From contig NC_081551.1 of assembly GCF_901000735.1 (NCBI RefSeq), forward strand, positions 5,879,420-5,943,419: DNA of 64,000 nt, written 5' to 3'. The translations under genes and the position numbers were made by a program. Origin of the DNA: Corylus avellana. Its lineage: Eukaryota; Streptophyta; Magnoliopsida; Fagales; Betulaceae. The number at the start of each line of letters is the position of its first letter. The first letter of the stretch is position 1. Below, piece by piece: positions 35,501-46,734 of the stretch. The notes beneath the pieces are model-generated. The model was not told where the DNA came from and did not search any database. It worked only from the letters and a program-made list of their open reading frames with translations.

Positions 35501-37542
35501 ACTATGTGACTATCGAAAAGTGTTAAGGATGTTAAAAAACAAGTGATGCTATTCCTCACTTATGCCATGTCTTGCCTTAGAGGCTGGCGTTTTGGTGTTG
35601 ACTTCCTTGTATCCATCAGATCATGTGTGCTGGCTCAGACCTTGGTTTGTCTTACACTGAGTACCCTTGTACAAAACGGATGATATTATTATCATCTATC
35701 ATCTCAAAGTTCAGCTTTTAGTGACAAGAATACAATTTTTTATTTATTTTATTATTTTGTTTTTTTTTAATTTTATAAATACTGCAGAAACAAATTACAT
35801 ATACATAATACAGTGAAAGACAAAACAAAAACAAGTGAACAACTCAATAACCCAACCAAGATAGACTACAAGCACCTCAGAGCTCAGAAAGAAACCTAGG
35901 AAGGTGAAAGTCACTTGGGAATGCAGCCTGTGAGAGCCGCAGTCCACTAAGATGGATAAAACCATAGGGAGTAAAAGAACCCCTATAAACTTAGATCTAG
36001 TCTGGCTTCCAAAGAAACCGAATAGACTAGGAAATAACAACTTAGATCTAGTTTGGCTTTCAAGGAAACCGAATAGACTAAAACGAGAAAGAACAGCGAA
36101 AAAGGGATTTCCATCACAGGCAAAGAGTTTGAAGCCCAAACAATTTACGCTAAGTTGTAAACAACAACACAACACCCAACAGAAAAACACAGTAAATAAC
36201 CGGAAAAACCCATAAAACAGCAGCTTTGGCGGAGGGTGAGGCAGAGGAAGGCAGTGTGAGGAGGCTGTCTAGTGCGTGAGGTCCACGCGCAAACTCGTGG
36301 ATGTTGGAGGGAGAAGCGGTTGATAGCACCGAGAAGCTTGGATGCTGGAGAGAGCGGTGGAGTGGCACGTTGCAAGCTGGAACTGGCAGAGAAAGGAAGA
36401 CCTGACTTTGAGCAAGCGACCCAGTGGAAAGGACTAATGGTGAGGTGGATGATGTGGCCGTTGAGGTGGGGGAGACTAAGGCTGCGGTTTTATGAGGATC
36501 AATGATAGATCATCAAGGACGGTAGTTAGAGCCTCACAAGAGACTAGCAGATTTAGAGAAAACTCTTAGAAAATGGAGTTTCTCTCTCGAAGATAGAAAC
36601 TCAGTAAAGGAAACAGCAGACAGCAATAAAGGAGGGGAGGATTCCCTCCTCCTCAAGCACGAACGGGAGCCTGGAAGGATCTGAGAAAAATTTCATAGAG
36701 AGAAGTGTTTTTAGAAGTAATTGGAACTATGTATGTCTACAAAATTACTTTTTGTAACTAAACCACTGGACATGCTATGGAAAGATAATTATTTCCATTA
36801 TGTCATGTCTATTATACGAGAGTCCATATTAAATGATTTTACTGCATATTACTATGGATTAATTTTAATGGATTCAAAAAGTTCCGAAAGGTGGGTACAC
36901 GAAATAGCCTTGCCTTGAAGGAGTTTATCGTCATAAAAAAAAGGGGGTTTCAAAAAGTGAGATCACTTGCATTTCTATTTGTTTTTCAGCGAGGTAGTCT
37001 TAACTACTTTGATGACGCTGCGTCTTTCTGGGTGTGCCTAAATGCAGGGCAGTCAAAAAAGAAGGATTGGATCTCCATGGCTAAATAAAGTGACTTCTTG
37101 TTGATTTTCTTGATCTTTATTTTTGCAGAATGAGCTTGAATATGGATCAGATGAGGCACCAGTGTCCCCTAGGGTTTCATTTCAGAACCAGCATGCCCAA
37201 AATGCAATGCACTTGTCCAATTTGGGTGGCCCCGTCTCTTCCGGTCCATTCGGGGCAGCAGCAATCGTTGCGCAGGGAGTTCGTTCCGGGCAATCTGATA
37301 ATCAAGTTAAGAATTCTGTATTCTCAAATGCTCTCTCCAGCCCCGTTCGTCGGAGCATTCAGTCCTATCACTTAGCACAAGGTGGATACCATTCAAATAA
37401 TATTATTGCATATGGAACAGGAGGACCTCGGAATAATGAGATAAACTCTACTCATCTCCAAAACCGGGATACCAACTCACCAAGCTCCAATGACTGCATG
37501 GATATGCATGCAGATACTCCAGGTCATGAATTTCCATACTGA
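28048..37542 (+). CDS. Plant protein of unknown function (holocarboxylase-synthetase-like annotation)
   Basis: Three exons (28048-28206, 32630-32710, 37129-37542) join in frame to 654 nt and 217 residues. Exon 1 starts MAKKRKSDATRLDEVDRSMY, with a basic KKRK stretch that could be a nuclear signal. It continues as a helix-rich segment through FQAGERHALDKLYQWILRQ and VTTVDIVAYLQNELEYG (residues about 45-85). The rest (about 86-217) is low-complexity and probably disordered, with SSPVRRS and a C-terminus PGHEFPY. From memory, a plant-wide family with this N-terminus carries the label holocarboxylase synthetase in databases. I see no biotin-ligase motif, so that label should not be taken as function. 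Both introns (4.4 kb each) are packed with retroelement remnants, yet all splice sites are intact. Confidence 0.85.
29335..32340 (-). mobile_element. Decayed L1-type LINE in intron 1, minus strand
   Basis: Minus-strand frames hold the end of a plant LINE ORF2. In 30356-30739 there is CDFLWGG and SKVCLPISEGGLAIWNLQ. In 29723-30025 there is a zinc-binding reverse-transcriptase tail with CCYKRNGKSMDHLLLQC. Upstream frames (31149-31681, 31757-32368) look like the gag-like first ORF and linker. The core reverse transcriptase is missing, and frames are broken by stops. An A-rich 3' tail lies near 29335-29360, with a second A-rich run near 29400-29440. No target duplication was recognised. It is inverted relative to the host gene. 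Confidence 0.75.
30927..31341. repeat. Nested tandem duplication inside the LINE (208-bp block, 59-bp unit)
   Basis: A block of 208 bp starting at 30927 is repeated from 31135, almost without change. Within each block a 59-bp unit (TTTGTTCCCTAGTTTAGAAC onward) occurs twice, at 30933 and 30992 in the first block, giving four copies in all. The copies differ at only a few bases (for example GGCTGAAACC against GGCTGGAACC). The duplication is therefore younger than the decay of the surrounding LINE. Confidence 0.9.
32818..33099 (-). mobile_element. Complete TRIM retrotransposon with 5-bp target duplications
   Basis: Two 77-bp LTRs (32818-32894 and 33023-33099) share AAATTTA and CAATACTTTAA blocks. 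They enclose 128 bases. Read on the minus strand, the primer-binding site TGGTATCAGAGCCAAA (33007-33022) follows the first LTR directly and is complementary to initiator tRNA-Met. A purine tract GGTAAGGGGGAG lies just before the second LTR. GTGCT flanks the element on both sides (32813-32817 and 33100-33104). The element is 282 bp, non-coding, and sits in intron 2 of the host gene. Confidence 0.88.
33569..34288. mobile_element. Non-autonomous TIR element with internal hairpin array
   Basis: The left terminus GGCCTTGTTTGGTTTGTGGA is inverted at the right end, where the complement reads GGGCTCGTTTGATTCGCGGA. Subterminal parts carry repeated small palindromes such as GGAATAGCTATTCC. The 3-base flanks (TAC/TAT) leave the target duplication uncertain. 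The TIR resembles Tourist/PIF-Harbinger-type ends, but the family assignment is tentative. The interior at 33891-34070 is an unusual GC-rich array. Confidence 0.6.
33891..34070. repeat. Six-unit array of GC-rich palindromes
   Basis: Units start near 33891, 33921, 33953, 33984, 34017 and 34048, spaced 30-33 bases. Each has the form GGGGTGG, 2-6 bases, then a CCACCCC-like complement, for example GGGGTGGTGCGGCCACCCC. An overlapping larger palindrome pairs GGCCGCACCA near 33844 with TGGTGCGGCC near 33896. Every unit can fold into its own hairpin. The bordering sequence is AT-rich. Confidence 0.85.
35740..36715 (-). mobile_element. Probable non-LTR retroelement in intron 2, minus strand
   Basis: Read on the minus strand, the block starts with a purine/pyrimidine-rich GAGGAGGAGGGAATCCTCCC hairpin near 36640. 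It runs through a T-rich section without a long ORF and ends in an A-rich tail at about 35740-35780. This layout resembles the better-defined element at 38225-39177. Target duplications were not identified, so the edges are approximate. It carries a 50-bp tandem duplication at about 35990-36085. Confidence 0.4.
35990..36085. repeat. About 50-bp tandem duplication
   Basis: Two neighbouring copies read CTTAGATCTAGTCTGGCTTC and CTTAGATCTAGTTTGGCTTT, and both continue into GAAACCGAATAGACTA. They lie inside the putative non-LTR element of intron 2. Confidence 0.8.
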
Positions 37543-38224
37543 AATTACTTTCGAGGGCAAGGCAAAAAAAAAAGAAAAAAAAAAGGGATAAAATGATTTC
37601 CTTGCTGAAATTTCCGTTTGGTCAGATGTATTGTGTGCTCAGAGATGTTGTAACTTGTAATCACTGCAAATCTAGCTAATTTCAATTTTTATTTATTGAT
37701 TGTTTCTGTTAAAAATCACTAGTTTAATCTGAATATAGGGCTAATAATATTGAATGAAATAACTTTCTTGTGGTTTCTTCTCAGTATTACCATAAAAGGC
37801 TCCACTATTTTTTAAAAAGAAAATGAAAAATCATTAATAGTTAAAAAAAAAAAAATTCCTCCCGACGTGACGGTTGATTTGGCAATTGATTGGCGTGACA
37901 AAAATTCTTATAGCAATTTAGACTGAAAAGTTGATGGGACTGATTTTAAGGTGACTAAAATTTAGAGAATTTTTTTTTTTTTTTTTAATTTTTAATTTTT
38001 ATAATTTGGGCAATACTTTTTAGCCAATTTCTTTTTATTATTATTATTATTATTTTTTGAGTTTTTATTTTTATTTTCCCTAAAATTAAATATGACATAT
38101 CAGATGCTGAATTTGGCAAACTTAGGCTTATAGGATTTTGGTTTTTCCAATATTGATAAACAAAAAAAACCAAACTTGCTCATGATACGGAAGGAAAGTT
38201 GGCGAATCAAATAATTTGAAGTCA

Positions 38225-39145
38225 GATTTAAAAAAATATTGATAGGATTTCCATGAAACCTTAAAAGTAGAAGCTCTCTTCTAAACGCCACTCTACCTGC
38301 CGCTAGAGTAAGAGGAGGAGAGCAAACCTTTTGGTTTCCTTCTCCTCACCTTTTGATCTACTTCCTTAGGCTTTTCTTTTTGCTGGGATTTTCTCTTCAT
38401 GAGAAATATCTCTTTCATCTAAAGTTCTCTCTAGATTTATCCAAAATCTTTACAAAACAGTAGTTGTTATAGATTCTCCTCCTCACTGGCCAGATCTGTG
38501 AAGGCTTGAAGATTGGATTTTTTAAAATCAGATTTTCGTTTCTCCGCCAGGCCCTGTCCACAGCGCAACATGTCCTTGCTCCCTGGAGCCACTTTTAGCC
38601 TCTTCCATAGACAGTTTCCGCCCCTCCACCGCAATTGCTGTTTTTTGAGTTCTTCATACTATTTTCTATTTCTGTATTTGATTTTCTATTTGTAGAGGCT
38701 TTTTTGTTTGAATCAAGAGTTTATTGCTCCTTGATTACTAATTTTGTTATGTTTTTAGTAGTGTTGTTCCCCCCTCAATCACTTCGGTGGTTGTTGTTCT
38801 ATCCTAACAAAGGTTTAGGTTAGATGTATAGCTCTTTTGAGATTCATGCTGTATGGCTCTTTTGAGATTCATGCTCTTGCCTATCCTCTGTTTAGGTGTT
38901 TTTACCGCTTTATGTGGTCGATTTCTTGGCTTCTGCCCAAGTTATAGAGGTCCGGATAGTTTATGGTTCTTTGGGATCATTTATGCGTCCATTGCCTGTT
39001 CGGTTTATTCCGGTTTTTCATTTTCCAGATTTAGCACTGTCTTTTACGTTATGGGTTTGTTGTTGAGGTGCCCTCCTCTTGGTTCTTTCTTGTTATGTTA
39101 TGTTGTAATCTGGTTTATTATGAATGAAGTGAAGTATTTACAAAA

Positions 39146-39177
<32 letters not shown>
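38225..39177 (+). mobile_element. Non-LTR retroelement with (AAT)n tail and 13-bp target duplication
   Basis: TAATTTGAAGTCA occurs at 38212-38224 and again at 39178-39190. Between the copies lies about 950 bp ending in an (AAT)n tail (about 39146-39177), the signature of a target-primed insertion. The 5' part has a GAGGAGGAG-type segment, and the 3' part reads TATTATGAATGAAGTGAAG before the tail. ORFs at 38853-39185 and 38635-38823 have no recognised domain. It is either a LINE-derived non-autonomous element or a LINE with an internal deletion. It lies between two genes. Confidence 0.8.
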
Positions 39178-39181
<4 letters not shown>

Positions 39182-39190
39182 TTGAAGTCA

Positions 39191-41216
39191 TTTATTCCCA
39201 AAAGATAAAGAAATTAAAGAATTACAAGCAATAGCAAAGCACACCCATCCCGATTGGTTATTGATTTATGGGGTGTAAAATTGTAAAATTTTACTATACT
39301 AATAGCAATGCAAACTCCCAAATTGTAAAATTGTAATTTTAGCCTACCCTATACTAATAGCAATACAATCCTTGACAGAAATAATTAATCTAATACGAAG
39401 CAAAATATAAATTGGTTTCTTGCTTCCCGTGATAAGTATGTTCAACAATCGACTTTTCATGTAGTAGAAATTAATAATTCATTTCATTTATTTATTTTTA
39501 GTAAATTGCTATATGACTGTTATACAAGTAGAGTGACCCAACAGTGAAAATTATTATTATTATTATTATTTTTTTAAGTAGTGTTGTTTAATAGACTGTT
39601 ATATAACTTGAGGACGTGATAGTAAAAATCAATACTTGTACAAAATTACAAATAAATCTAAGTTTATTTTTACATCTCAGTTGTATAACAATTTACTAAA
39701 TAATATAAATATATATTTTTTTTACAAATATTAATTAAAAGGCTAAATATTACTACCACATCATCAGTCAAATTAAATGGGCTCATAAGGAGCCCAAACT
39801 CCCCATTTTGTTGGTGTTTATGATATAAGGGGCCCAAAGAAGTATTTAGTGCGAAGCCCAACGTTTCTCTGTGGGGAAGGTAGTGAGAAAGAGAAACCGA
39901 CTCTCGCCCAAAAACAAAGACCCCTATAAATTCCCGCATTCCATTCCCGCCAATCACTTTTCCCAAGTTCAAAATCTCTCTCTGTCTCTCTCTCTCCCTC
40001 TCTCTCAAAAGGAGGCTTCGACTCGGGAACGCGAGGATTCAAGTCCTTTGATTGTGAGAATTCGATCGCGCTGTTCAATTTCTTTTGCCTATTCGCTGCA
40101 AATTGTTCTTGTGTGTGTGTATGTATATATATATTTTTTCATTAGAGACAAGTTAAATTGATTTCGTAAGTGTTGGTCATGATTTTGACTCGAAATTCAG
40201 TGAAAATATGTCTTTGAAACGTTTGAGCTACTCTGATTTCTGTATGTATGTCATGGCCGAAACCCTAGCTGGGGATATGACTGGTTTTTAAATTGAGCAC
40301 TCTTATCCGTGTCCCTGAAGTTAGGGTTTTTTGTCCATATGCCGAATTTTGACCTCGTAAATAGACCTTGTTTTGGCATTTGATTTTCTATATATACTCC
40401 TGTATTGCGATACAATTTTTTTTTTTTTTGAAGATCAGTTTGTGGTTTCTTCGGGCTTCTTTGTATGGTGGTTTAATGGTCTATTTTCTTTCTAAGGTCT
40501 GAGCTCTGAACTGGTATTGCAAAATTTTGGTGTGTTGAAGATCACTTGAAGTGTATGGAAGACTTGGAATTTGTAAATTTGGGGTATGGTTTATCAATTG
40601 GATATGTATTGGGAATTTGTGATGTATTTTTCAGTATATTATGTCCTAGCCTGCACAATTCATGAGCTTAAGCTTATTAGTTACTAAACTTATATCTCAA
40701 AGGAGTGGAAAGAGAAAACCATAATAATGGATTTCTGTTACGGTGTTAGATCTCAAGGAGTTTATAGATGATAGATTTAATGAGAAACAAAGAGGTGGGT
40801 TTGTTGTTTCATACTCTATTTCGTTAATGCGAAGTGGTGAAGAATGTGAAAAATTGTTGTCCCTAGGAAGTGGAAGTTTTATTCTTAATTCTGCAGGCAA
40901 AAATTAGGTGTTATGGTTTGAACTTTACTATTTTAAATTAGTTTTGGATTCAATTTGCGAATGTGAGGAATTTTTCCGTAAATTATCTTGCTCTATAGCA
41001 TAGAAATCCTAACTCCTTTGGACCTTTTATATGGCGCTATTTGCATAAAGTGTTTCCAGACAAATTAGAAGCATTTCTGTATGATACTTATGCAGTAAAT
41101 GATCTTTGATCTCCGATGGTCTGGAAGCTTGGATCTGAAATATTATTATTTTTTATTACAAGAAGGATAATGATGACTTTAGCGGCTGTCTAAATTAACA
41201 GGAAAGCTAGTTAATC
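39191..41216 (+). promoter_or_regulatory. Promoter, leader and probable leader intron of the TKI1-like gene
   Basis: Bases 39191-39900 are AT-rich with (ATT)n at about 39552-39570 and no ORF of note. A pyrimidine-rich leader (CTCTCTCTGTCTCTCTCTCT) begins near 39977. An acceptor TTAACAG before 41201, 16 bases upstream of the ATG, indicates a 5' untranslated intron of about 1.1 kb. A donor such as GATT|GTGAGA near 40055 is possible but not proved. Confidence 0.45.
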
Positions 41217-44200
41217 ATGAACACTGCTAGACAGCGAAACAGGAAGGCAGTTAAGGCTCCCTCAAAGTGCGTGGCAGACATAGATTGCACTGGAAAAAAG
41301 AAATCCACAAAGAGAACTGGTGGTCAAAGTTACAAATCTGCAGGTGAGGCGTATCTCTAAGTTTTGTACTTGAATTTCATCTAAGCGGAATTTATTTTTT
41401 GGGTTAAACACATTTTTGGCCCCTGTGGTTTAACTACTTTATTTTTACCCGCTTAAGTTTTATTTTGTATTGTAGATATCTACTACCTCGCTTATGGTTA
41501 AAAACAGAGATTGTACCTTCATCTTACTTTCGTCCATAAATTGACAGAAATTCACGTCAATACCTTTAAAGACTCGACACATGTCCCTAAAAATTTTAAA
41601 ATTAAAAAAATTGAAAAAAATTGGCTAGGGTGGCTTTGGTTTCAATTTTATTTATTTTTATTTATTTATTTTATTTTTTAATTTTTTTTTACGTTTTTAA
41701 TAATTTAATTTTTTAATTTTGAGGGACACATGTCGAGTTTTTAAGGGTATTGGCATGAATTTTCGTCAATTTTTGGACGGAAGTTAGATGGAGGTACCAT
41801 CTCCGTTTTTAGCTATAAGCGAGGTACCATTTTATCATCTGCGATACAAAATGAAACTTAGGTGGGTAAAACATAGTAGTTAAAGCACATGGGGTAAAAT
41901 GTGTTTATCCCTTTATTTAATCATTGTCCAAGTGGATTAACTGTCCGTACCATTTCATTTATGGAGTATTGTAGATTTAGCTCATGGACTGCCTGTCAGT
42001 TCTATCATGGCTGGGACTCATTTACATGCTTGGCTTATAAAAGGAAACAATAACAGAAATATGGGATATTAGTTTCATATATTATGTTTTGCATTCTGCT
42101 CAAGTTCTTGAACGTTCACGTTTCAGGGAAAGCTGAAGAGTTTTTGGCTGAAAAAGATGAGCAATCTCCACTTTCTAGCATAGCTGAGGGAAGGTGTCCA
42201 GAACTTCCAGTCAAAAGTAGACGTGTTTCAGAAAAAACAAAAAGGTCACCTCTACTTGAGCTTTATCCTGGACCAAGACTTCTTCCATCTGCAAAGATAA
42301 AGTTGCAGCTTTTCCCAATAGATGAAGACACTCGCATGGGACTGGAAAAGGTTAAATACAGAACCCTAAAGCGTTGACCTTTTAGTTATGTTGTCTTTGA
42401 TTTTTTTTTTTTTCAAATTATAATTTTTATGTAGGATGGACATTATCCATACTTGGAACTTACTTTAAGTGCTCAGAAGAAGATTTCATCGGTGCTTAGG
42501 CATTTAAATAGCAAGTGGGGCAGTTCAAGTATTGCTCTTGGGGAGCCTATGGTTTGCCCATACAACATACTTAAAAATGTGTCTGGTTGCGGAAGATGGA
42601 CTCTGAATGACAATGGTATCAGTGCAGGAGATGTCTTTGAAGCTGTTGGAAGCCCTGACATTTTCCGCCTAAGGTATAAGGATTGGCCATTTTCTCTTCC
42701 TATGAGATCAAGTGGTTTATGTGAAATTTCTGACTTGATTTCTCTTTCAAGGTATGGCTGGTTCTCTTATTCTGAACCTAAAACTTTAGGTAACCTTTCT
42801 TCATCAACTCCCCCCATTGATTGTTTGCAATCTGAGGGCACACGGAAAGGTTGCAACAATAATGTGGAGGTTACATATAGCAAAGGGAAACAAATTGAGG
42901 TGACAAGTGAAGAGCTCAAAGGAATCAATGTAAGTGAAATAACAGCTGCAATTGTTGCTGAGGAGGTTGCAAATGGTCCTGTTGATCTTGTGGTAAATTT
43001 CATGCTCCCTTTTTCTGTTTTGTTTCTGTTTTTTTTTTAATATATATATATCCATGAGCATTTTGTTTTTGTACATGTTGTAAGTTCTTTAAAGATGTAA
43101 AAATGATGAGATATTAAAATGATCATATAATTGTTGTAAAGTCTCATTTTTCTTTTGAACTGGTGCTTGCGTGGCTATGATGCCAATACCCTGTGGTTCT
43201 ATTTAGAGATTCTCTTGCAATTTATATGGTCATAAATATTCCTACTGTTCTAAAACTTACTCATTTTGTTCTAACTAGGATAGGGAACTGAGGATGGATG
43301 CTGGCCCTGGACAATCATCAGTCCTGTGGGCTGATGGTCTAACTAATATAAGCATTGGAGGCCTCCTCTCTGAGGCATCCATACAGGGAAAGTTTAAAAA
43401 TTCTGTTCCCATCACTAATGGTCTAACCGATATAAGCGTTGGAGGACTCTTGTCTGTAGCCTCCTTACAGGGCAAGTCCAATAACTGCGATCCAAAATCA
43501 GTTGGGAGCACTTCAGGCTTGCATCCGAGTCAACTAATATCTGATTCCTTTGATGCTTATATTGCTGCCCAAACAAATTGTGCTCAAGTTCCAAGGTTCT
43601 CCACTCAAGATTCACGCTCATCTATATTGGATGCTGAAGAAACATGCCAGGCGTTTCCTTTTCAAAAATTCTCATCTTCGGAAAAAGATGTTCTGCCTTG
43701 GAATGCAAGTGCTTGTTCTGGGGGCTGCAGCCAGGATGCTGGCTCCAATTCATTCAAATTTTTTAAAGCAGCTGAGGTTTGCTCAATTTTGTTTTACATG
43801 TTTTATTCTTTTACTGAGAGTTTTGAAATTTTTACATGGCTTAAATATGGGGTTGAAATGCTAACAGGTTTAGTATTCAGATAGTTTTCAATCCCATTCA
43901 TCCAATAAGTACGGTGCTTGTATGTAAGCAATATGTATGTCAGTCTTTTATATGAATCATACCCTATATTAATCATTGATGGATTTCTGGATTTTCTTGC
44001 AAACAGGATATCTAATTGAAGTTTGGTTTTTACATCAGTCACAGTTTCGTTTAACAATTGAAATTTAGAAACTTTTTTGAAAGACATGAAATTTGATCTA
44101 GAAATGTTTAATATATTTAAATGTTGCAAGTTTCTTGTGTAATGTAATTGGTGCTCTAGAAATTATTACATTGATACAAAGGTTGGATGAGGTATCACTT

Positions 44201-44893
44201 GATTCTTGATGGAAGAGGAGGGCTAGTGGACTTGAAAGATGCCTTGCTAATGATGTGGACATTTTGCCTTGGGTTTGTTAGGATTCAGGACTATTAGGAG
44301 TCAACCGTTTGAATCTGACAGTATATGCAAGGGCGGATTGATTCCTAAACATCTGTTGGGTAGAACTTTTTGAATGTAACTTGTTTAGAATTTGACTAAT
44401 TTGTCATTTGTAGTTAAGATCATCTGGTAGGCTATTTTTGGTTGTTGCTTTATCAAGTAGCTGGGACAAAGGCTTGGTTTAGACTTGAAACAGCATGAGA
44501 CTAGTGGGCTTTAAGATGCTAATATCAACCCAGTTTGCACCTTAATAAGTTCCAATGAGTGTTCTAATGTCTGTTACTTCGTTATGCAGATCAACTGTCA
44601 ATCTGGGTTTTCACAAGATCATGCTCATCAAGAATCTGAAACAGACCTGTTGCTTTGTTCACGAACATATAATGATGAAAGTAGTCTTGGGCTGTCAGGC
44701 ATTAAATGGGTACTTGAATTTTTCACTGAAGCAATTGATTGATTCTTATGAATGATTTCTTGAATAGTAAATTTTATTATATTTTGACGGTTTGAATCAG
44801 ACTGACTCGCGTGGACCCTTTGATCTTGGTCTACCCACCTCTCAGAAGCTTACCAATGGAGACAGTATTAACATCAGCAGATTTGTTAGATAG
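41217..44893 (+). CDS. TKI1: TSL-kinase interacting protein 1-like (TKI1)
   Basis: Six coding exons (41217-41343, 42127-42350, 42435-42992, 43279-43776, 44590-44709, 44801-44893) join in frame to 1620 nt and 539 residues. The N-terminus is basic (MNTARQRNRKAVKAPSK). ELYPGPRLLPSAKIKLQLFP precedes a conserved block (LSAQKKISSVLRHLNSKWG, then GRWTLNDNGISAGDVFEAVG). Residues 323-341 and 351-369 form an internal repeat: GLTNISIGGLLSEASIQGK and GLTDISVGGLLSVASLQGK. The rest is Ser-rich. The Arabidopsis relative was found as a partner and substrate of the nuclear TOUSLED kinase, so a nuclear, chromatin-linked role is inferred. I cannot see a clear SANT repeat, unlike the published description of TKI1. 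The intron between exons 1 and 2 holds a large foldback element. The family call is from memory of the conserved blocks. Confidence 0.82.
41401..41913. mobile_element. Large foldback MITE in a TKI1 intron
   Basis: The left end GGTTAAACACATTTTTGGCC and the right end TAAAATGTGTTTATCCC are inverted, and the arms of about 200 bases pair over most of their length (GACTCGACACATGTCCCT opposite AGGGACACATGTCGAG). The centre is poly(A)/poly(T)-like. No ORF. The T-rich flanks make the target duplication ambiguous. Confidence 0.8.
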
Positions 44894-46440
44894 CAGTCTG
44901 GATGCATTCCAAAACGACTTTCGTTGGAGGCTGAAAGGTTCCTGTCGAAGATAAGAAAATATAGTACACAAAGAAACCAACAAATGAGTAAGGTGAAGCT
45001 TGATGGGTGGATCAAGTATTATAGCATATTAAGGCAAGTGACCCCAGGCTGCATCTGGAAGCATCATTAAGGTACCTGGCTATCAGATCAGGGTGTGTGT
45101 GTGAAATGCTTGGGAATGTAATATATAGGCAATACAACTAATACTCTGAAAGGATTTTATCTGGACAGCTGGCTGTCAGCTTTTCATATCCAAGCAAAGA
45201 GTATTAGCTGGTCCTCCTCTGCTGGGAATTTGGCCTTGAACATAAACCATCAGTTGGCTATCAGGTGCACCTCTGTCAGATTCAGATTGTGTATCATCAA
45301 ATTGGAGATGGCTAGCATTTTTTTTTTCTTCCTGAAAAATGTAATCTGACAACGGCTGTATGAGTGCGGCCTGCGGGAGGAAATTACTTTGGGGGTGAAA
45401 GAAAAAATTCTTTTGAGAATGAGTATTTTATTCACACAGATTGTAAATTGTAGTAGCTGATTAATTGTTATTTTAGTACTTGAGATTGGCTATCCACTCC
45501 TTTTTTTTTTTTTTTCCTCTGTTGGATGGTGATTGGCTTGCAGTTTGAATGCCCATGAGGTTAATAATTTTATGTAAATTCACTGCCTCGTCATACTTGG
45601 CATTCAGGTAGGTATAGGGGAGAGATCGGGAGAACTTAGCAGGCTCTTTTACATTGTGTAGACAACATTAGCATATATGGGATTCGATCCCTTTAGGGTT
45701 TTACAGTCGCTTGCTCTTCTTCTTATTGGATTCTTTTCGGATTCTTTTGATCTACAACTGTTCTTTTGGGGACTAACACATCTATCTCTTGTTGTTCAAA
45801 ACAGTTTGTTTTTCAACCATAACTTGTCCTGGTTGCCCGCCCTTTATCTTCTTCATATTGCTCTCCTTGCTTGTCTTGTTGCTTGATTTATAGTTTTTTT
45901 TTGGGTTAATTACATTCTCCTCTCAAATTACTAATTTATTAGTTCCCTTTGGACACTTAGCCGCATTAAAATATTATTTTGTTGCAAAAAATTTTGCAGT
46001 TAGGAAATCTCGTTAAATCGGACGGAGTATGCATTGTTTAGACGTAAAAGGACGGAAATACTTTCAAATAAAAATTACAAAAATTTTAAAACTAAAAAAT
46101 TTAAAAATTAAGAATTAAATATATTTATAAAAAAAGCTAAGAATAATCATCGAACTAGAACTATTCCCTGGTGTTTGAAGATAAATTGGCTACCCGATTT
46201 ATCCTCAAATGGAGTGACGGGATACTTATGGCCGGAGACAATTTTTAAAAATTCATTTGATTACCAAGCAAATCGTGAAAAGCGAGTCTTACAAGAAAGA
46301 ACAGTTGAACTCCTCGTAAAGCAATTAGAGGGGCGTTCTTGTCATTCCAGGCCGTTTCTTTGCAGAAGGCCCGAATTGCCCCTTCTTATACGGCACGCAA
46401 CCATCCTTTCCCCTTGAATACTCGTCTCTACCCGCCAATT
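44894..46440. other. Intergenic and 3' flank of the TKI1-like gene
   Basis: The TKI1-like 3' untranslated region probably runs to about 45480. ORFs at 45677-45886 and 46175-46417 have no recognised domain. Bases 45905-46140 look like half of a MITE of the TTAATTACA/TTAGTTCCCTTTGGAC kind, but no partner arm was found. Confidence 0.45.
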
Positions 46441-46734
46441 TACATATATAAATTACAAAAACTGCCACTTCCTCGAGATCACAGCCCAAGACATTGATCA
46501 TGGAGGGAAACCTCAAAGAACTCTCTTTCCACGAAAATTCCCTCTTCTCCCCCACCTTTACAATAATTCCAAACAAATGCCGGCCCAAGGACGGCGGGCA
46601 TCGACTTCTCTCATTTTCATCTTCTTCTTGCTTTCTCTTGATATCATCAAACTACCCCATACCATACCAGTCCATACAATATTGCCACCTTGCTTTTAAC
46701 GAAAAAAGCATCAATCCGATTCTGCTGAGACGCG
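46441..46734 (+). promoter_or_regulatory. Promoter/leader of the CDK-like kinase with an overlapping upstream ORF
   Basis: A TATA box (TATATAAA, about 46445-46452) predicts a start near 46475-46480. An ATG at 46500 opens a 102-codon frame that runs to 46808, past the kinase ATG at 46735 in another frame. If included in the mRNA this would be an overlapping upstream ORF that could reduce kinase translation. It could also be avoided by a later start site. Confidence 0.4.

Noticed and set aside
35795..36190. A 131-codon minus-strand ORF rich in Phe, Leu and Cys
   Set aside because: No recognisable family. It lies in a T-rich part of a probable non-LTR element inside an intron.
38853..39185. A 110-codon plus-strand ORF with hydrophobic stretches
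   Set aside because: It runs into the (AAT)n tail of a retroelement and reads as poly-Ile there.
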